Source: RYN-230 sp036497945
GTDB taxonomy: Bacteria; Actinomycetota; Actinomycetes; Streptosporangiales; Streptosporangiaceae
DNA: 64,000 nucleotides
Assembly: GCA_036497945.1 (NCBI GenBank)
Contig: DASXIN010000041.1
Coordinates: 1-64,000 of the forward strand
Direction of reading: 5' to 3'
A program made the translations under genes and the position numbers. Numbering within the stretch: the first letter of the stretch is position 1; each line of letters begins with the position of its first letter. The notes under the pieces are model-generated. The model saw only the letters and a program-made list of their open reading frames with translations, searched no databases and was not told the DNA's origin. Below are positions 54,112 through 63,255 of this stretch, piece by piece.

Positions 54112-54950
54112 CCGTCCTCCTGCGGCCGCAGCCGGGCGACGGCGGCGAACCGCCCGCACGGGCGTTCTTCCCGGTCGCTGAAGAACAGGCCGTCCCGGCT
54201 GCCGGTGGCCAGCCCGGAGTCGATGATCTGGCGGTCCGGTATCCCGGATTGGCGCAGGATGTGCCGGTTGGCCGCGGGCAGGTCGAACAGCCACCGGCCG
54301 GGTCCGGCCGGGTGCAGGATGCCGTCCGGGCGGCCGCCGAAGTAACGGTCGGCGGCGGCCGCGACGTCCTCGCCCACCTGGTAACGGTCCGCGGCGACGG
54401 CCGGGCCGACCGCGGCCAGCATCCGCTCCGGGCGGGCGCCCAGCGAGCGCATCGCGTGGAGCGCCGCCCCGGTCACCCCGGCCACCGTGCCCCGCCAGCC
54501 GGCGTGCACGCAGCCCAGCACCTGAGCCTCCGGGTCGACCAGGATGATCGGCACGCAGTCCGCGACGAGCACCACCAGCACGGTCTCCGGGTCGCGGGTC
54601 ACCACGGCGTCGGTCGCCGCGATCGAGTCGGCCCGGCGCAGCGTGCCCCGGCCGCGGTCGGCGGCGGTCACCGTGGCCACGTGATTGCCGTGCGACTGGT
54701 CGCAGAACACGAAGTCGGCCAGGTCCGCGCCGAGCGCGGCGGCCACCCGGCGCCGGTTCTCCAGCACCGCGACCGGCTCGTCGCCCACGTGCAGCGCCAG
54801 GTTCAGCGACGCGTAGCCCGCCGTGGACACCCCACCCTGCCGGGTGGTCACCACCGCGTCCAGGTCCAGGGCATCGAGCGACGGCCAGGCCAGCACGTCC
54901 AGCATCCCCTGCTTGCGCAGCCCGGGCCCGGTCGTAGTTGCTGCTGTCAT
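54108..54950 (-). CDS. pgeF: Laccase-domain peptidoglycan editing factor
   Basis: 280 aa from ATG 54950. YfiH/PgeF signatures: VVTTRQGGVSTAGYASLNLALHVGD, FCDQSHGNHVATV (His), VADCVPIILVD (Cys), GCVHAGWRGTVAGV (His). Homologues in E. coli hydrolyse wrongly made UDP-MurNAc-L-Ser, protecting the peptidoglycan precursor pool. In most bacteria it lies in the dcw cluster after ftsZ; here it heads an operon with murL and murD2, which strengthens the peptidoglycan-precursor role of all three. Confidence 0.92.
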   Translation of the reverse strand: MTAATTTGPGLRKQGMLDVLAWPSLDALDLDAVVTTRQGGVSTAGYASLNLALHVGDEPVAVLENRRRVAAALGADLADFVFCDQSHGNHVATVTAADRGRGTLRRADSIAATDAVVTRDPETVLVVLVADCVPIILVDPEAQVLGCVHAGWRGTVAGVTGAALHAMRSLGARPERMLAAVGPAVAADRYQVGEDVAAAADRYFGGRPDGILHPAGPGRWLFDLPAANRHILRQSGIPDRQIIDSGLATGSRDGLFFSDREERPCGRFAAVARLRPQEDG

Positions 54951-55047
54951 GTCCTGTGTCCCAGCCTCCGGTTCGCCGCCCATCGCACCGGCAGGAAGCC
55001 TACGCCAATATCATCTGCGCCATGGTTCCCCGGGCGGCAGGGCCGCC

Positions 55048-55929
55048 GTGAAAGCCGCCGTGATCGTCAACCCCACCAAGCACGAGAATGTTGCCGCGCT
55101 CCGTTCCGTGGTCGCCGCCGCCATGGCCCGGCACGGCTGGGCCGAGCCGTTGTGGCTGGAGACGACCCCCGCAGAGACCGGCCAGGGCCTGGCCCGATCC
55201 GCGCTGGCCGCCCAGGTGGACCTGGTGCTGGCCAGCGGGGGCGACGGCACCGTCACCGCGTGCGCCGAAGGGCTGGCGGGCAGTGCGGTCCCGCTCGGCG
55301 TGCTGCCGGCCGGCACCGGCAACCTGCTGGCCCGCAACCTGGGCCTGCCGCTCAACCTGGATGAGGCGCTCGCGGTGGGCCTCGGCGGCACCGACCGGCG
55401 GCTCGACGTGGGCACCGCGAACGGCCGCACGTTCGTGGCCATGGCGGGCCTGGGCTTCGATGCGGAATTGCTGGACAGCACGGGCGAGCCACTCAAGCGG
55501 CGGCTGGGCTGGGCCGCCTACGTGGTGTCCGGGCTGCGTCACCTGGGGGCCAGGCCGGTGCGGGCCAGCCTGCGCGCGGATGGCGGCCCGGTGCTGCGCC
55601 GCCGGGCCAGCAGCGTGCTGATCGGCAACGTCGGCACATTGCAGGGCGGGGTGCCGCTGCTGCCCGGCGCCGAGCCGGATGACGGCGTGCTCGACCTGCT
55701 GGTGCTCACCGCGCGCGGCCTGGCCGGCTGGGCCGCCGTGGCCGCGGACGTGCTGTTGCGCCGCCGCCGGACCAGCCGCCTGGCCCGGATCGCGTTCCGT
55801 GACCTGCACGTGGCGCTGGACCGCCCGCAGCTCTGGGAACTCGACGGCGAGGTCATCGGCCGCACCCGCCAGCTGCGGGTTACGGTCCGGCCGGGCGCGC
55901 TGCTGGTCCGGGTACCCGCCCGTGGATGA
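55048..55929 (+). CDS. Diacylglycerol kinase-type lipid kinase
   Basis: 293 aa from a GTG at 55048; the frame open to 54823 is ignored. DAGK catalytic domain: AVIVNPTKHENVAALR, ASGGDGTVTACAEGLAG, GVLPAGTGNLLARNLGLP, then the beta-sandwich half with FVAMAGLGFDAELLD, GNVGTLQGGVPLLPGAEPDDGVLDLLVL. Phosphorylates diacylglycerol or a related lipid (YegS/DgkB/LCB5 group), recycling lipid for envelope synthesis. Divergent from the pgeF operon. Confidence 0.92.
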   Translation: MKAAVIVNPTKHENVAALRSVVAAAMARHGWAEPLWLETTPAETGQGLARSALAAQVDLVLASGGDGTVTACAEGLAGSAVPLGVLPAGTGNLLARNLGLPLNLDEALAVGLGGTDRRLDVGTANGRTFVAMAGLGFDAELLDSTGEPLKRRLGWAAYVVSGLRHLGARPVRASLRADGGPVLRRRASSVLIGNVGTLQGGVPLLPGAEPDDGVLDLLVLTARGLAGWAAVAADVLLRRRRTSRLARIAFRDLHVALDRPQLWELDGEVIGRTRQLRVTVRPGALLVRVPARG

Positions 55930-55999
55930 ATGGTTTGGCGCTTCGTGGGTACTGAGGGCGGGCTGATCCTGCTGTCAACCCTCCGAAGGTGGCCTGAAC

Positions 56000-57445
56000 G
56001 TGTGGAACCGGCTTGAACAGCGTGAGCTGAACCGGCTGGCCCGGCGGATAACCGCCGGCCCAGGGGAGCTCCCCGCGCCGGACCGGCCGGCCGGCACGGA
56101 CCTGCTGCCGCAGGTCAAGCACATCGTCGTGCTGATGATGGAAAACCACTCCTACGACAACTACCTGGGCATGCTGGACGGCCGGGGCGACGGGTTCCCG
56201 CTCGGCCCGGACGGCGCGCCGGAGGTGTGCAATACCGGTGCCGAGGGTGAGTCCGTCCCGGCGCACCACCTGACCAGCACCGTCCAGGTGCCCGAGTCGC
56301 CGTCGCAGAGCTGGCACGCCACCCACCTGCAATGGGCAGACGGCAAGCTGGACGGGTTCGTCACCGCCACCCAGCAGCTCATGCCGGATAAAGACGCCAC
56401 CGCGGCCATGGGCTACTGGACCGAGCGCGACCTGCCCTTCTACTACGGCCTGGCCCGCACCTTCCCGCTGGCCGACCGGTGGTTCTCGTCCTGCCTGGGC
56501 CCGACCTTCCCGAACCGCCGGTTCCTCATCGCCGGGACAGCCAACGGGCTGATCGACGACTTGCCGGTCAACCTGGCCGACTACCCGGCCAACGGGACCG
56601 TTTTCGACGTGCTGACCAGGAACGGCATCTCCTGGATGAACTACCACCCGGTGGCGGGCAGCCAGACCCGGTACGGGCGGGCGCTGCGGCACCGCACCAA
56701 AGCCGTCCGGCGCAGGCTCCGCACGCTGCGCCGGGTGGCCCCCGGCTCGCTGACTGGGCTGCAGAAAGACATCCGGTTCAGCGCGGACATCTACCCACTG
56801 GGCATCGCCCGGTACATGCTGCACGTGCGCAGCACCGATGAGTTCTTCAGCGACGCCGCGGCTGGCACGCTGCCGGCGTTCAGCATTGTGGATCCTGACT
56901 TTTCCGCCTATTCGGAAGAGAACCCGCAGGATATCCAGAAGGGCGAGAGCTTCGCCTCAGCCGTCATCAACGCGGTGCTGCACGGCAAGGGCTGGCCGAA
57001 CACGCTGCTGATCTGGCTGTACGACGAGCACGGCGGCTACTACGACCATGTGCCGCCGCCGGCCGCGCCGGCGCCGGACGACGTGCCCGGCCGCAGCGTG
57101 GTGCTCAGCCGGCCCCGGATGCACTCGATGCTGCGGCGGCTGGCCCCGGGCTACGTGCGTGCTGTCGAGCAGCTCGACGCCGGGCCGCAGAGCTATGACC
57201 GGTACGGCTTCCGGGTACCGGCCGTGCTGGTCTCGCCGTATGCCCGGCCGGGCTACCTGACCAGCGAGACATTCGACCACACCTCGGTGCTCAAGCTGCT
57301 CGAGGTGAAGTGGAACCTGCCCGCGCTGACCAACCGGGACGCGGCCGCCGTGGCCCCGCTGGACGCGCTGGATTTCGACCATCCGCCGGCCTTCGCGACG
57401 CCACCCGAGTTGCCCGCGCCCGCGCTGCGCTGGGGTTCCTGGTAG
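56000..57445 (+). CDS. Phospholipase C / acid phosphatase-like phosphoesterase
   Basis: 481 aa, PF04185-type. HIVVLMMENHSYDNYLGML holds the catalytic-site motif; SCLGPTFPNRRFLIAGTANG, FSIVDPDFS and LIWLYDEHGGYYDHVPPP carry further metal or phosphate ligands; the end has VSPYARPGYLTSETFDHTSVLKLLE. No Tat or Sec signal peptide is visible from the GTG start at 56000 (AAGGTGG upstream), unlike secreted phospholipases C, so it may act inside the cell or be exported by another route. Confidence 0.9.
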   Translation: MWNRLEQRELNRLARRITAGPGELPAPDRPAGTDLLPQVKHIVVLMMENHSYDNYLGMLDGRGDGFPLGPDGAPEVCNTGAEGESVPAHHLTSTVQVPESPSQSWHATHLQWADGKLDGFVTATQQLMPDKDATAAMGYWTERDLPFYYGLARTFPLADRWFSSCLGPTFPNRRFLIAGTANGLIDDLPVNLADYPANGTVFDVLTRNGISWMNYHPVAGSQTRYGRALRHRTKAVRRRLRTLRRVAPGSLTGLQKDIRFSADIYPLGIARYMLHVRSTDEFFSDAAAGTLPAFSIVDPDFSAYSEENPQDIQKGESFASAVINAVLHGKGWPNTLLIWLYDEHGGYYDHVPPPAAPAPDDVPGRSVVLSRPRMHSMLRRLAPGYVRAVEQLDAGPQSYDRYGFRVPAVLVSPYARPGYLTSETFDHTSVLKLLEVKWNLPALTNRDAAAVAPLDALDFDHPPAFATPPELPAPALRWGSW

Positions 57446-57527
57446 CCGGCCGCTCTCGGCGAAAGGAGGCGTGCCTGCGCCGACTGAACCTGCCTGACCT
57501 GACTACTTCAGATACGAGGAGACAACC

Positions 57528-57683
57528 ATGATCGTCGTCGGCATCATCCTGCTTCTGCTCGGCTTCCTGCTCAGCATCCCGATCCTGTGGACACTCGGGA
57601 TCATCGCGCTGGTGGTGGGCCTGATCCTGCTGCTGCTCGGCTCGATCGGGCACGCGGTTGGCCCACGCCGCCATTACTGGTAG
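57528..57683 (+). CDS. DUF6131 small membrane protein
   Basis: 51 aa; MIVVGIILLLLGFLLSIPIL then WTLGIIALVVGLILLLLGS and a short tail ending GPRRHYW. Two hydrophobic segments make a helical hairpin. GAGGA lies 8 nt before the ATG. This is the widespread actinobacterial DUF6131 type; function unknown. A strong hairpin follows 15 bp after the stop. Confidence 0.88.
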   Translation: MIVVGIILLLLGFLLSIPILWTLGIIALVVGLILLLLGSIGHAVGPRRHYW

Positions 57684-57697
57684 CGGCGCAGCGTCGA

Positions 57698-57728
57698 GGG
57701 GCCCGGCGGGACACAGCCGCCGGGCCCC
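57698..57728. terminator. Perfect 12-bp hairpin between convergent genes
   Basis: A 12-bp stem (57698-57709 with 57717-57728), 7-nt loop. It lies between the DUF6131 stop (57683) and the end of the convergent glycosyltransferase gene (57736); likely a shared terminator. No T-tract. Confidence 0.82.
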
Positions 57729-57735
57729 GCGACGT

Positions 57736-59322
57736 TCAGTCTGGGTCGGGCCGGTACTCGCGGTGGTAGAGCCACAGCCAGATGTCGCTCACCTGCCACC
57801 GGTGGATGAGCTGGAACGGCTCGCCGCGCAGCACCAGCGGACGGCCGGGCAGCGGCGCGTCGGCTTCCGCCACCCAGACCCGGCCGACCCGGCCCAGCCT
57901 GCTGCGCACCACGCGCAGCGGGGCGTTGCTGCCGGAGATCGTGCCGGCCTGGGCCGGCGACTGGCCGGCCGTGAGGTTGCGCAGCCGGGCCAGCCCGTAC
58001 GGGTAGGCAGCGGCGAACGAGGTCATGCCCGGCCCCTGCGGGTAGAGCACTGCGTCGCCCGGGCGGGCCTGCTGCGCGATGATCTGGTCCATGGCCCGGA
58101 TGTTGTCGCTGTGCCCGGCCGGCCCGCGCTCGCCGAGCTGGGCGGGCAGGCCAGCCAGCACGATCAGCGCCAGCGCGATCGGCCCGGCCACCCGGCCCAG
58201 CGCGGCTAGCCCGGCGCCGATCAGCAAGGCCACGGCCGGCTCGCAGAACACGATGTAACGGAACGTATAGACCGGCTGCAGCTGGGAGCCCGCGATGAGC
58301 AGAGCCGGCGGCACGACGAGCCAGGGCAGGCCCAGCGCGGCCAGCCGCCCGGGCCAGGCCGCACGGAACCGGGACCAGCCGGCCGGCGCGGTCACGGCCA
58401 GCGCGGCCGCCATGATCGCGGCGACGGTCAGCGCCACCCCCGGGGGGCCGGCCAGCCGCCCGGTGCTGGCCAGCGAGCCAGCCAGCGGCGTGCGCAGCCA
58501 GCGCACCTGGCCCCGCTGCGACCAGGCCAGCAGCTCCAGCGGCAGGAGGGCCGCAGCGGCCATGGTGACCGCGGCCAGCCACCGCCGGGCCACCCGGTGC
58601 CCGGCGCGGCCACGCAGCACCAGCAGCGTGCTGCCGTGCGCGGCGATGAGCAGCAGGCCGAAGATGTTGGCTAGGCCCAGCGCGATCAGGCTGGCCGTGT
58701 ACCAGGAGGCCCAGCGGGCTGGCCGGTCACCCTCCAGCAGCCGGGCGAAGCAGTAGCTGGCGGCGGTGGCGATGGCCGTCTCCAGCGCGAACGGCCGGGC
58801 GTCCTGGCCGAACCAGCTGACCGCGGGCACGGCGGCGAAGCTGAGCCCGGCGGCCAGCCCGGCCGCCGGGCCCACCAGCCGCCGGCCGAGCGCGGTGATC
58901 AGGCCCGCGGCGGCCGCCATGGCCAGCGCGGAGGGTAGCCGCAGGGCGAATTCGCCGCTGCCGGCCAGCCGGACCAGCGGCCAGATGAGCGCGTAGTACA
59001 GCCCGTGCACCGCGTCCATCTGGCCCAGCATGCGGATCAGCTGTGGGAAGGACCGGTGCACCGCGGACAGCGTGCCGCCCTCGTCCCGCCAGAACGAGGG
59101 CACGCCGATCCGCCACAGCGTGACCGCCAGGGTGACCAGCGTGGTGCAGGCCGGGGCCAGCCAGGCCGGCCAGCGAGCCGGTGCGGGCGCCGGCCTGGGC
59201 TGGGTCGGCGCATGCCGAGCTGGCGCCAGGCCAGGGGAGTACGCGGACGGCGCGGTGACAGGCTCCGTGGCGAGGACGGGGGCCGCGTCGAGCTGCGTCG
59301 CGAGTGGTGCAGGGTTGCCCAC
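57736..59322 (-). CDS. GT39-type membrane glycosyltransferase
   Basis: 528 aa with about 10-12 spans. After a 55-residue cytoplasmic Pro/Ala N-terminus comes TLWRIGVPSFWRDEGGTLSAVHRSF, where the Asp-Glu pair in the first extracytoplasmic loop is the GT-C fold catalytic motif; HGLYYALIWPLVRLAG follows, as in PMT/ArnT-like enzymes. Transfers a sugar from a polyprenyl-phosphate donor outside the membrane; acceptor unknown. A GTG start at 59322 with a weak ribosome site. Confidence 0.86.
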   Translation of the reverse strand: MGNPAPLATQLDAAPVLATEPVTAPSAYSPGLAPARHAPTQPRPAPAPARWPAWLAPACTTLVTLAVTLWRIGVPSFWRDEGGTLSAVHRSFPQLIRMLGQMDAVHGLYYALIWPLVRLAGSGEFALRLPSALAMAAAAGLITALGRRLVGPAAGLAAGLSFAAVPAVSWFGQDARPFALETAIATAASYCFARLLEGDRPARWASWYTASLIALGLANIFGLLLIAAHGSTLLVLRGRAGHRVARRWLAAVTMAAAALLPLELLAWSQRGQVRWLRTPLAGSLASTGRLAGPPGVALTVAAIMAAALAVTAPAGWSRFRAAWPGRLAALGLPWLVVPPALLIAGSQLQPVYTFRYIVFCEPAVALLIGAGLAALGRVAGPIALALIVLAGLPAQLGERGPAGHSDNIRAMDQIIAQQARPGDAVLYPQGPGMTSFAAAYPYGLARLRNLTAGQSPAQAGTISGSNAPLRVVRSRLGRVGRVWVAEADAPLPGRPLVLRGEPFQLIHRWQVSDIWLWLYHREYRPDPD

Positions 59323-59439
59323 GCAGAGCAGGGTAGGGCCGCGTCAGCAGTGGTTAACGGGGTTATCTGTCCGGTTTTGCGCAATCCGGACCGGATAGGG
59401 AGGCAGCCGTGAAACTCCTGGCTGCGGGGCCCGCGCGGG

Positions 59440-59730
59440 TTACCGCGCGGACAGCACCTCAGCTATCTTGGCCGCGGCCGCGGACGGGTCGTCGGCGTCA
59501 TGCAGCAGCTCGCCCCAGGACCAGCGGTAGTACCAGCGGAGCCGGCCCATGCCGTCGGTGCCCGGGGTGCAGTCAATGCTCTCGGCCAGCATGGTCGCGC
59601 CGGGGATGAAAATATGCAGCATCGCAGGGTAAGTGGTTTTCACCGAGGCGTGCAATCCCTTGGTATCAAGAGCGGTCGCGAGCCGGTGCAAATAGTAGCT
59701 ACGTGCGTGATCGCGGGCTCCGTCCAGCAT
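59440..59730 (-). CDS. Small conserved hypothetical protein
   Basis: 96 aa from ATG 59730 (a TTG at 59787 would add 19). Sequence ARSYYLHRLATALDTKGLHASVKTTYPAMLHIFIPGATMLAESIDC and MGRLRWYYRWSWGELLHDADDPSAAAAKIAEVL suggest an alpha/beta fold typical of small actinobacterial proteins of unknown function. A CCGCGCGG repeat flanks its stop codon (59431-59438 and 59443-59450) and may terminate transcription. Confidence 0.65.
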   Translation of the reverse strand: MLDGARDHARSYYLHRLATALDTKGLHASVKTTYPAMLHIFIPGATMLAESIDCTPGTDGMGRLRWYYRWSWGELLHDADDPSAAAAKIAEVLSAR

Positions 59731-59783
59731 CTCCCCTGCCTTGCGTCGGTCGGCACATTGTCGCGGCGCGCGGGGTAGGTTTG

Positions 59784-62033
59784 TCAACCCTGACGAGAGT
59801 GATAGCCGCCATACCCGTCAGGGCCGTACGGATCGGTGCCCGGGTCGCCCGGGTACCGCGCGTTCTGCTCGCTGTCGTCGGCGTATCTGCTGCCGTAGCC
59901 AGCCGGGCCGGGCTGGGCGTGCTGGCCATTGCCCCCCGAATAGCCGTTGCTGCCCGGGTAGTCATTACTCTCCGGGTAGCCAGCACCGTTCTGGTAGCCC
60001 GTGTTGTCCGGATAGCCCGTGTTGTCCGGGTAACTGCTGCCGTTCTGGTACCGGCCGCTGTCCGGGTAACCGGCGCCGTTCTGGTAGCCCGGGCTGTCCT
60101 GGTACCCACCCGAGGTGGCCGGGTATGGGTACGCGGCCGGTGGCTGCGCCGGGGCCGCCGGCGGCGGGGCCGAGTAGTAGGTGGTGCCCTGGTCCTGGCG
60201 GCCGTGGCCGGCCGCCGCCGGGTACCCGTCGCGGCCCGGCCCGTACGGGTCCGGGTAGCCGGCCTGCCCGGCGTAGCTGCTGCCCGCTGGCCCCGCGCCG
60301 TAGCTGCCCTGGCCGCCGTTGCTCGGCGCGGCCGGTGGGTACGTGGGCCCGGTGGTTTCCGGCTGGGGCGGCGGTGTACTGTCCACGAAGCTGCCGTACG
60401 GGTTCCCCGTCCCGGACTGCGGTGACGTGGTCTCCGCCGGGCGCCCGTCGTCGTAGGACGGCCGGGCGGGCGGCGGGCTGGCCGGGTAACCGGCCGGGGC
60501 CGCCGGACGGCCCGCGTTGGGGTCGGTCCGCTCACCGGCGGCCGCCGGGTAGCCGTGCCTGCTGCCCGTGCCCGGGTAGTCGTCGCGGGCCGGGCTGCGC
60601 GGGTAGCCGCGGGGCTCCTCGGCGGCCCGTGCCTGGTCCCGCTGGGGTGCCCGGCCCGAGGTGCGGTAGGACCGGCTGTCCCCGCCCGGACTGGTGGGGC
60701 GCGCGTAGGCCGGACTGGTCAGCGGGTCGTCGCCGACCGGGCCACGGGGGGCCGACCGGCGCGGGCGGGTGCTGGCCGGCCCGGTACTGGCCGACCCGGT
60801 GCTGGCCGGCCCGGTGCTGATCGGAGCGCCGATCGGGCCGGTGGCCGGACCGGTGCTCATCGGGCCGGTGCCGGCCGGTGCGGGCCGCCCGGTGCGGCCA
60901 GTTGGGCGCGAGCCCGCCGCCCGGGTGTCGCGGTCACTGGCGTCGGGCACCTGGGCGGCGCGTGGCCGGGCGGCGGGCGGCCGGCTGCTGGGCCGGCTGT
61001 CCTGGCTGGGTTGGCGGGCATCCAGTTGCTGGGTGGCGTCGTCCTGCCCGGCCCGGTCCCGGCTGCGCCGGCTGCCCGTGCTGCTCATCCGGTCCGTGCG
61101 GTCCGCGCCAGCCGCGGCGCGGTCCCGGTCTGGGCGCGGTGTGGCGGTCGGCCGGGCCGCCTGGCCGCGGGCTGGCTTGGCCGCCGCCGGGCGGCTGGAC
61201 TGCGCGCTGCGCGCGGTGGTGGCCAGTGGCTTATCCGCGGACAGCTCGGCCCAGTACTGCTCGTCGGACAGCTTGTCCCATTCGGTGCTGGGCCAGTCAT
61301 CGTCGTCGTCGTGCTTGCTGCGCGACGGCCGGCCGCCGCGCGTCTTCGGCTGGTTCCGCTGCCGTGTCTTGCTGCTGGCCGGCCGGGGGATGTCCGCCCG
61401 GACCCGCGGGAAGACATCGGAGTCGGCCAGGTCGGGGTCGGCGTTGACGTGCCCGGTGGGGTAGTCGGCCGGAGCCGCCGCGGACGGGCCGGTGTCGTAG
61501 AGCGCGGTTACCGGCCCGGTGCCGAAGCTGTCGTCGCCGGCTGGGCGCGCGGACGGCGCGGCCTGGCCGTTCCGGGCCGGCCGGGCCGCCGACTGCACGA
61601 CGGTCTCGGTGGCGTCGTCATAGCGCGCACTGCGGCGTGCGCTGGGGGTGCGCTCGGTGCGCTGCCCGTCGTAGCCACGGATCGGGGCCCGCTCGCCGTA
61701 GCTACGGGGCGACGGCTCATAGCCGCGGGCCTGGTCGTAGCCGGCCTGCTCGTAGCGGTCCGCGCGGCTGGGATCGCGGGCATCCCGGCCAGGGCGCCGG
61801 GACGGCGCCGGGCCGCGGCCGCTGGGGCGGCGGGCAGGCGGCCGCTGCGGCGCACCAGAATCCCACCGAGGGTCCCGGTCCCGGGAGTCGCCGCCCCGGC
61901 CGCGGATCCGGTCGCGGACGTTGGGCCGCCGGGCTGGCTCGTCCTCGTCGTCGTGCCCACGCCGCATGCTGAAAAAAGCCGCGACGAGGAACGCGACGAT
62001 CACGGCAACAAGGCCGATCACGAGCAGATACAT
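59784..62033 (-). CDS. Membrane-anchored low-complexity protein with Tyr/Gly/Asn repeats
   Basis: 749 aa from ATG 62033. One N-terminal span, MYLLVIGLVAVIVAFLVAAFF, then MRRGHDDEDEPARRP and an Arg/Asp/Ser/Pro-rich region of about 600 residues. Repeats include TGPAST-type hexamers (about residues 400-420) and, near the end, many GYQNGAGYPDS / GYPDNTG units. A single ordered-looking stretch is WPSTEWDKLSDEQYWAELSADKPLATT (about 235-262). Such proteins are common in actinobacteria as membrane-tethered disordered domains, with no known role. The extreme composition makes the opposite strand look open too, but only this strand has a span and a start. Confidence 0.7.
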   Translation of the reverse strand: MYLLVIGLVAVIVAFLVAAFFSMRRGHDDEDEPARRPNVRDRIRGRGGDSRDRDPRWDSGAPQRPPARRPSGRGPAPSRRPGRDARDPSRADRYEQAGYDQARGYEPSPRSYGERAPIRGYDGQRTERTPSARRSARYDDATETVVQSAARPARNGQAAPSARPAGDDSFGTGPVTALYDTGPSAAAPADYPTGHVNADPDLADSDVFPRVRADIPRPASSKTRQRNQPKTRGGRPSRSKHDDDDDWPSTEWDKLSDEQYWAELSADKPLATTARSAQSSRPAAAKPARGQAARPTATPRPDRDRAAAGADRTDRMSSTGSRRSRDRAGQDDATQQLDARQPSQDSRPSSRPPAARPRAAQVPDASDRDTRAAGSRPTGRTGRPAPAGTGPMSTGPATGPIGAPISTGPASTGSASTGPASTRPRRSAPRGPVGDDPLTSPAYARPTSPGGDSRSYRTSGRAPQRDQARAAEEPRGYPRSPARDDYPGTGSRHGYPAAAGERTDPNAGRPAAPAGYPASPPPARPSYDDGRPAETTSPQSGTGNPYGSFVDSTPPPQPETTGPTYPPAAPSNGGQGSYGAGPAGSSYAGQAGYPDPYGPGRDGYPAAAGHGRQDQGTTYYSAPPPAAPAQPPAAYPYPATSGGYQDSPGYQNGAGYPDSGRYQNGSSYPDNTGYPDNTGYQNGAGYPESNDYPGSNGYSGGNGQHAQPGPAGYGSRYADDSEQNARYPGDPGTDPYGPDGYGGYHSRQG

Positions 62034-62237
62034 CGCACCACCCAACAGGCGATGGCCATGCGGTGGCCCCAGCGAGGCACACGCGGCCATCACGCGGGCC
62101 TTCCCCTGTGTCGCTGGCGCCCTCGAATCCCCGTCAAGGCAAGAGCTACTGGTCAGTCAGTCTGGCGGACCGTAAGGGCTCTGTCATGCGTTTAAGGATT
62201 TTTTTACCAAGCCCGTTAACTTAGTGCGATCGGGCGA

Positions 62238-62822
62238 TTACGGGTTGGCCGTTGCGGTCAGCCGGCCACGCGCTATCGTCGCTTGTGCAATAGCCATCCA
62301 GGCGGTTTTCATAGCAGCCCCGCTGTGCAGCGAGAGTGTCCTGTTCAGAGCGTAAACAGTAAAGCGGTACATGTGGCTGCTATTCACCGGGCAGGGCGGA
62401 TCGTATCGGGCAGTTCCCTTGCTGTTGTCTGCCACCCGGGCACCGGTGGGCACGTGCCCGATCAGAGTGCCACTTGTCTGCGGCCCGATATCGAACACGA
62501 TCCAGTAGATATACGGGGTAATCGGCGCGGCTGAATCGTCCACGATAACGGCAAGCGATTTAGTAGCCGGGGGCGCGCCGGTCCAGTGGATGGACGGGCT
62601 CAGCCCGGCGCCGTGACAGGTATACCGGAGCGGGATCGGGATGGACGGGCTGAACTTCTGGCTGGTCACCGTCATGTTGGCGGGCACGAAGGCGCGCACC
62701 GTCTTGGCCCGGCCGACCAGCCCACACCCGCTGAGCAGGGTAACCAGGGCCAGCCCGGCCAGGGCGACCCGGGTGGGCCGGCTGACCAGCCGGCGCGCCG
62801 GCCGGTTACCGGGCCGGCTCAC
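62238..62822 (-). CDS. PEBP-family (YbhB/YbcL-like) lipoprotein
   Basis: 194 aa from a GTG at 62822. Signal peptide RPTRVALAGLALVTLLSGC with lipobox LSGC, then a Raf-kinase-inhibitor-like domain: RYTCHGAGLSPSIHWTGAPP, SLAVIVDDSAAP, YWIVFDIGP, GTARYDPPCPVNSSHMYRF. The ligand-pocket residues (Asp-Asp, Cys-Pro, His) are in place. Bacterial homologues bind small anions or phospholipid-like ligands; function uncertain. The frame open to 63080 has no plausible signal peptide and is rejected. Confidence 0.85.
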   Translation of the reverse strand: MSRPGNRPARRLVSRPTRVALAGLALVTLLSGCGLVGRAKTVRAFVPANMTVTSQKFSPSIPIPLRYTCHGAGLSPSIHWTGAPPATKSLAVIVDDSAAPITPYIYWIVFDIGPQTSGTLIGHVPTGARVADNSKGTARYDPPCPVNSSHMYRFTVYALNRTLSLHSGAAMKTAWMAIAQATIARGRLTATANP

Positions 62823-63255
62823 GTGCCGTCCCCGCCGTCTCTCGCCGCGTCGCCCACGCTGGCTGATCGTACGCGGTCCCGGGCAGTTCCCGGGCCGCAA
62901 GCAGATGGCCCGGCCGGTGCTGTTCCGGGCCGCCGTGGCCGGGGAACCGGCAGGCAATTCTGCCCCGCTTATTCGCCGGGCGGGTGGGCAACGGCCTGCT
63001 ATCCAGCACCTCGTCGGCCAGCTGGCCGGGCCGTAGTGGCTGCGCCGCGGTCCGGTTAGCGTTCTGGTTAACGATGGCACAATGCCGGCCGCCGGCGCCG
63101 TGGCCTTCCCGGCGGCAGCCCAGGTACGGGGCCGGGTTACCGCGCTGAGCGGGGTTACCGCGCTGAGCCGGCCGATGGCCGCCTAGCTTTCCCGGGCTGC
63201 CGGTAAGCCGGCCCGAGCGCCCGACGGATTGGCCGTCCCGTGTAGTCACCCTGGG
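62823..63255. other. Intergenic region with an 18-bp tandem repeat
   Basis: 433 bp between two minus-strand genes. A 17-nt unit (GGGTTACCGCGCTGAGC) occurs at 63134-63150 and 63152-63168, period 18. No convincing gene; open frames are short and Arg/Pro-rich. The promoter of the PEBP lipoprotein should lie here. Confidence 0.5.

Noticed and set aside
59703..62195. Plus-strand open frames opposite the low-complexity protein
   Set aside because: Val/Ala/Arg-rich translations are complements of the Tyr/Gly/Pro-rich minus-strand repeats; no start context or domains.
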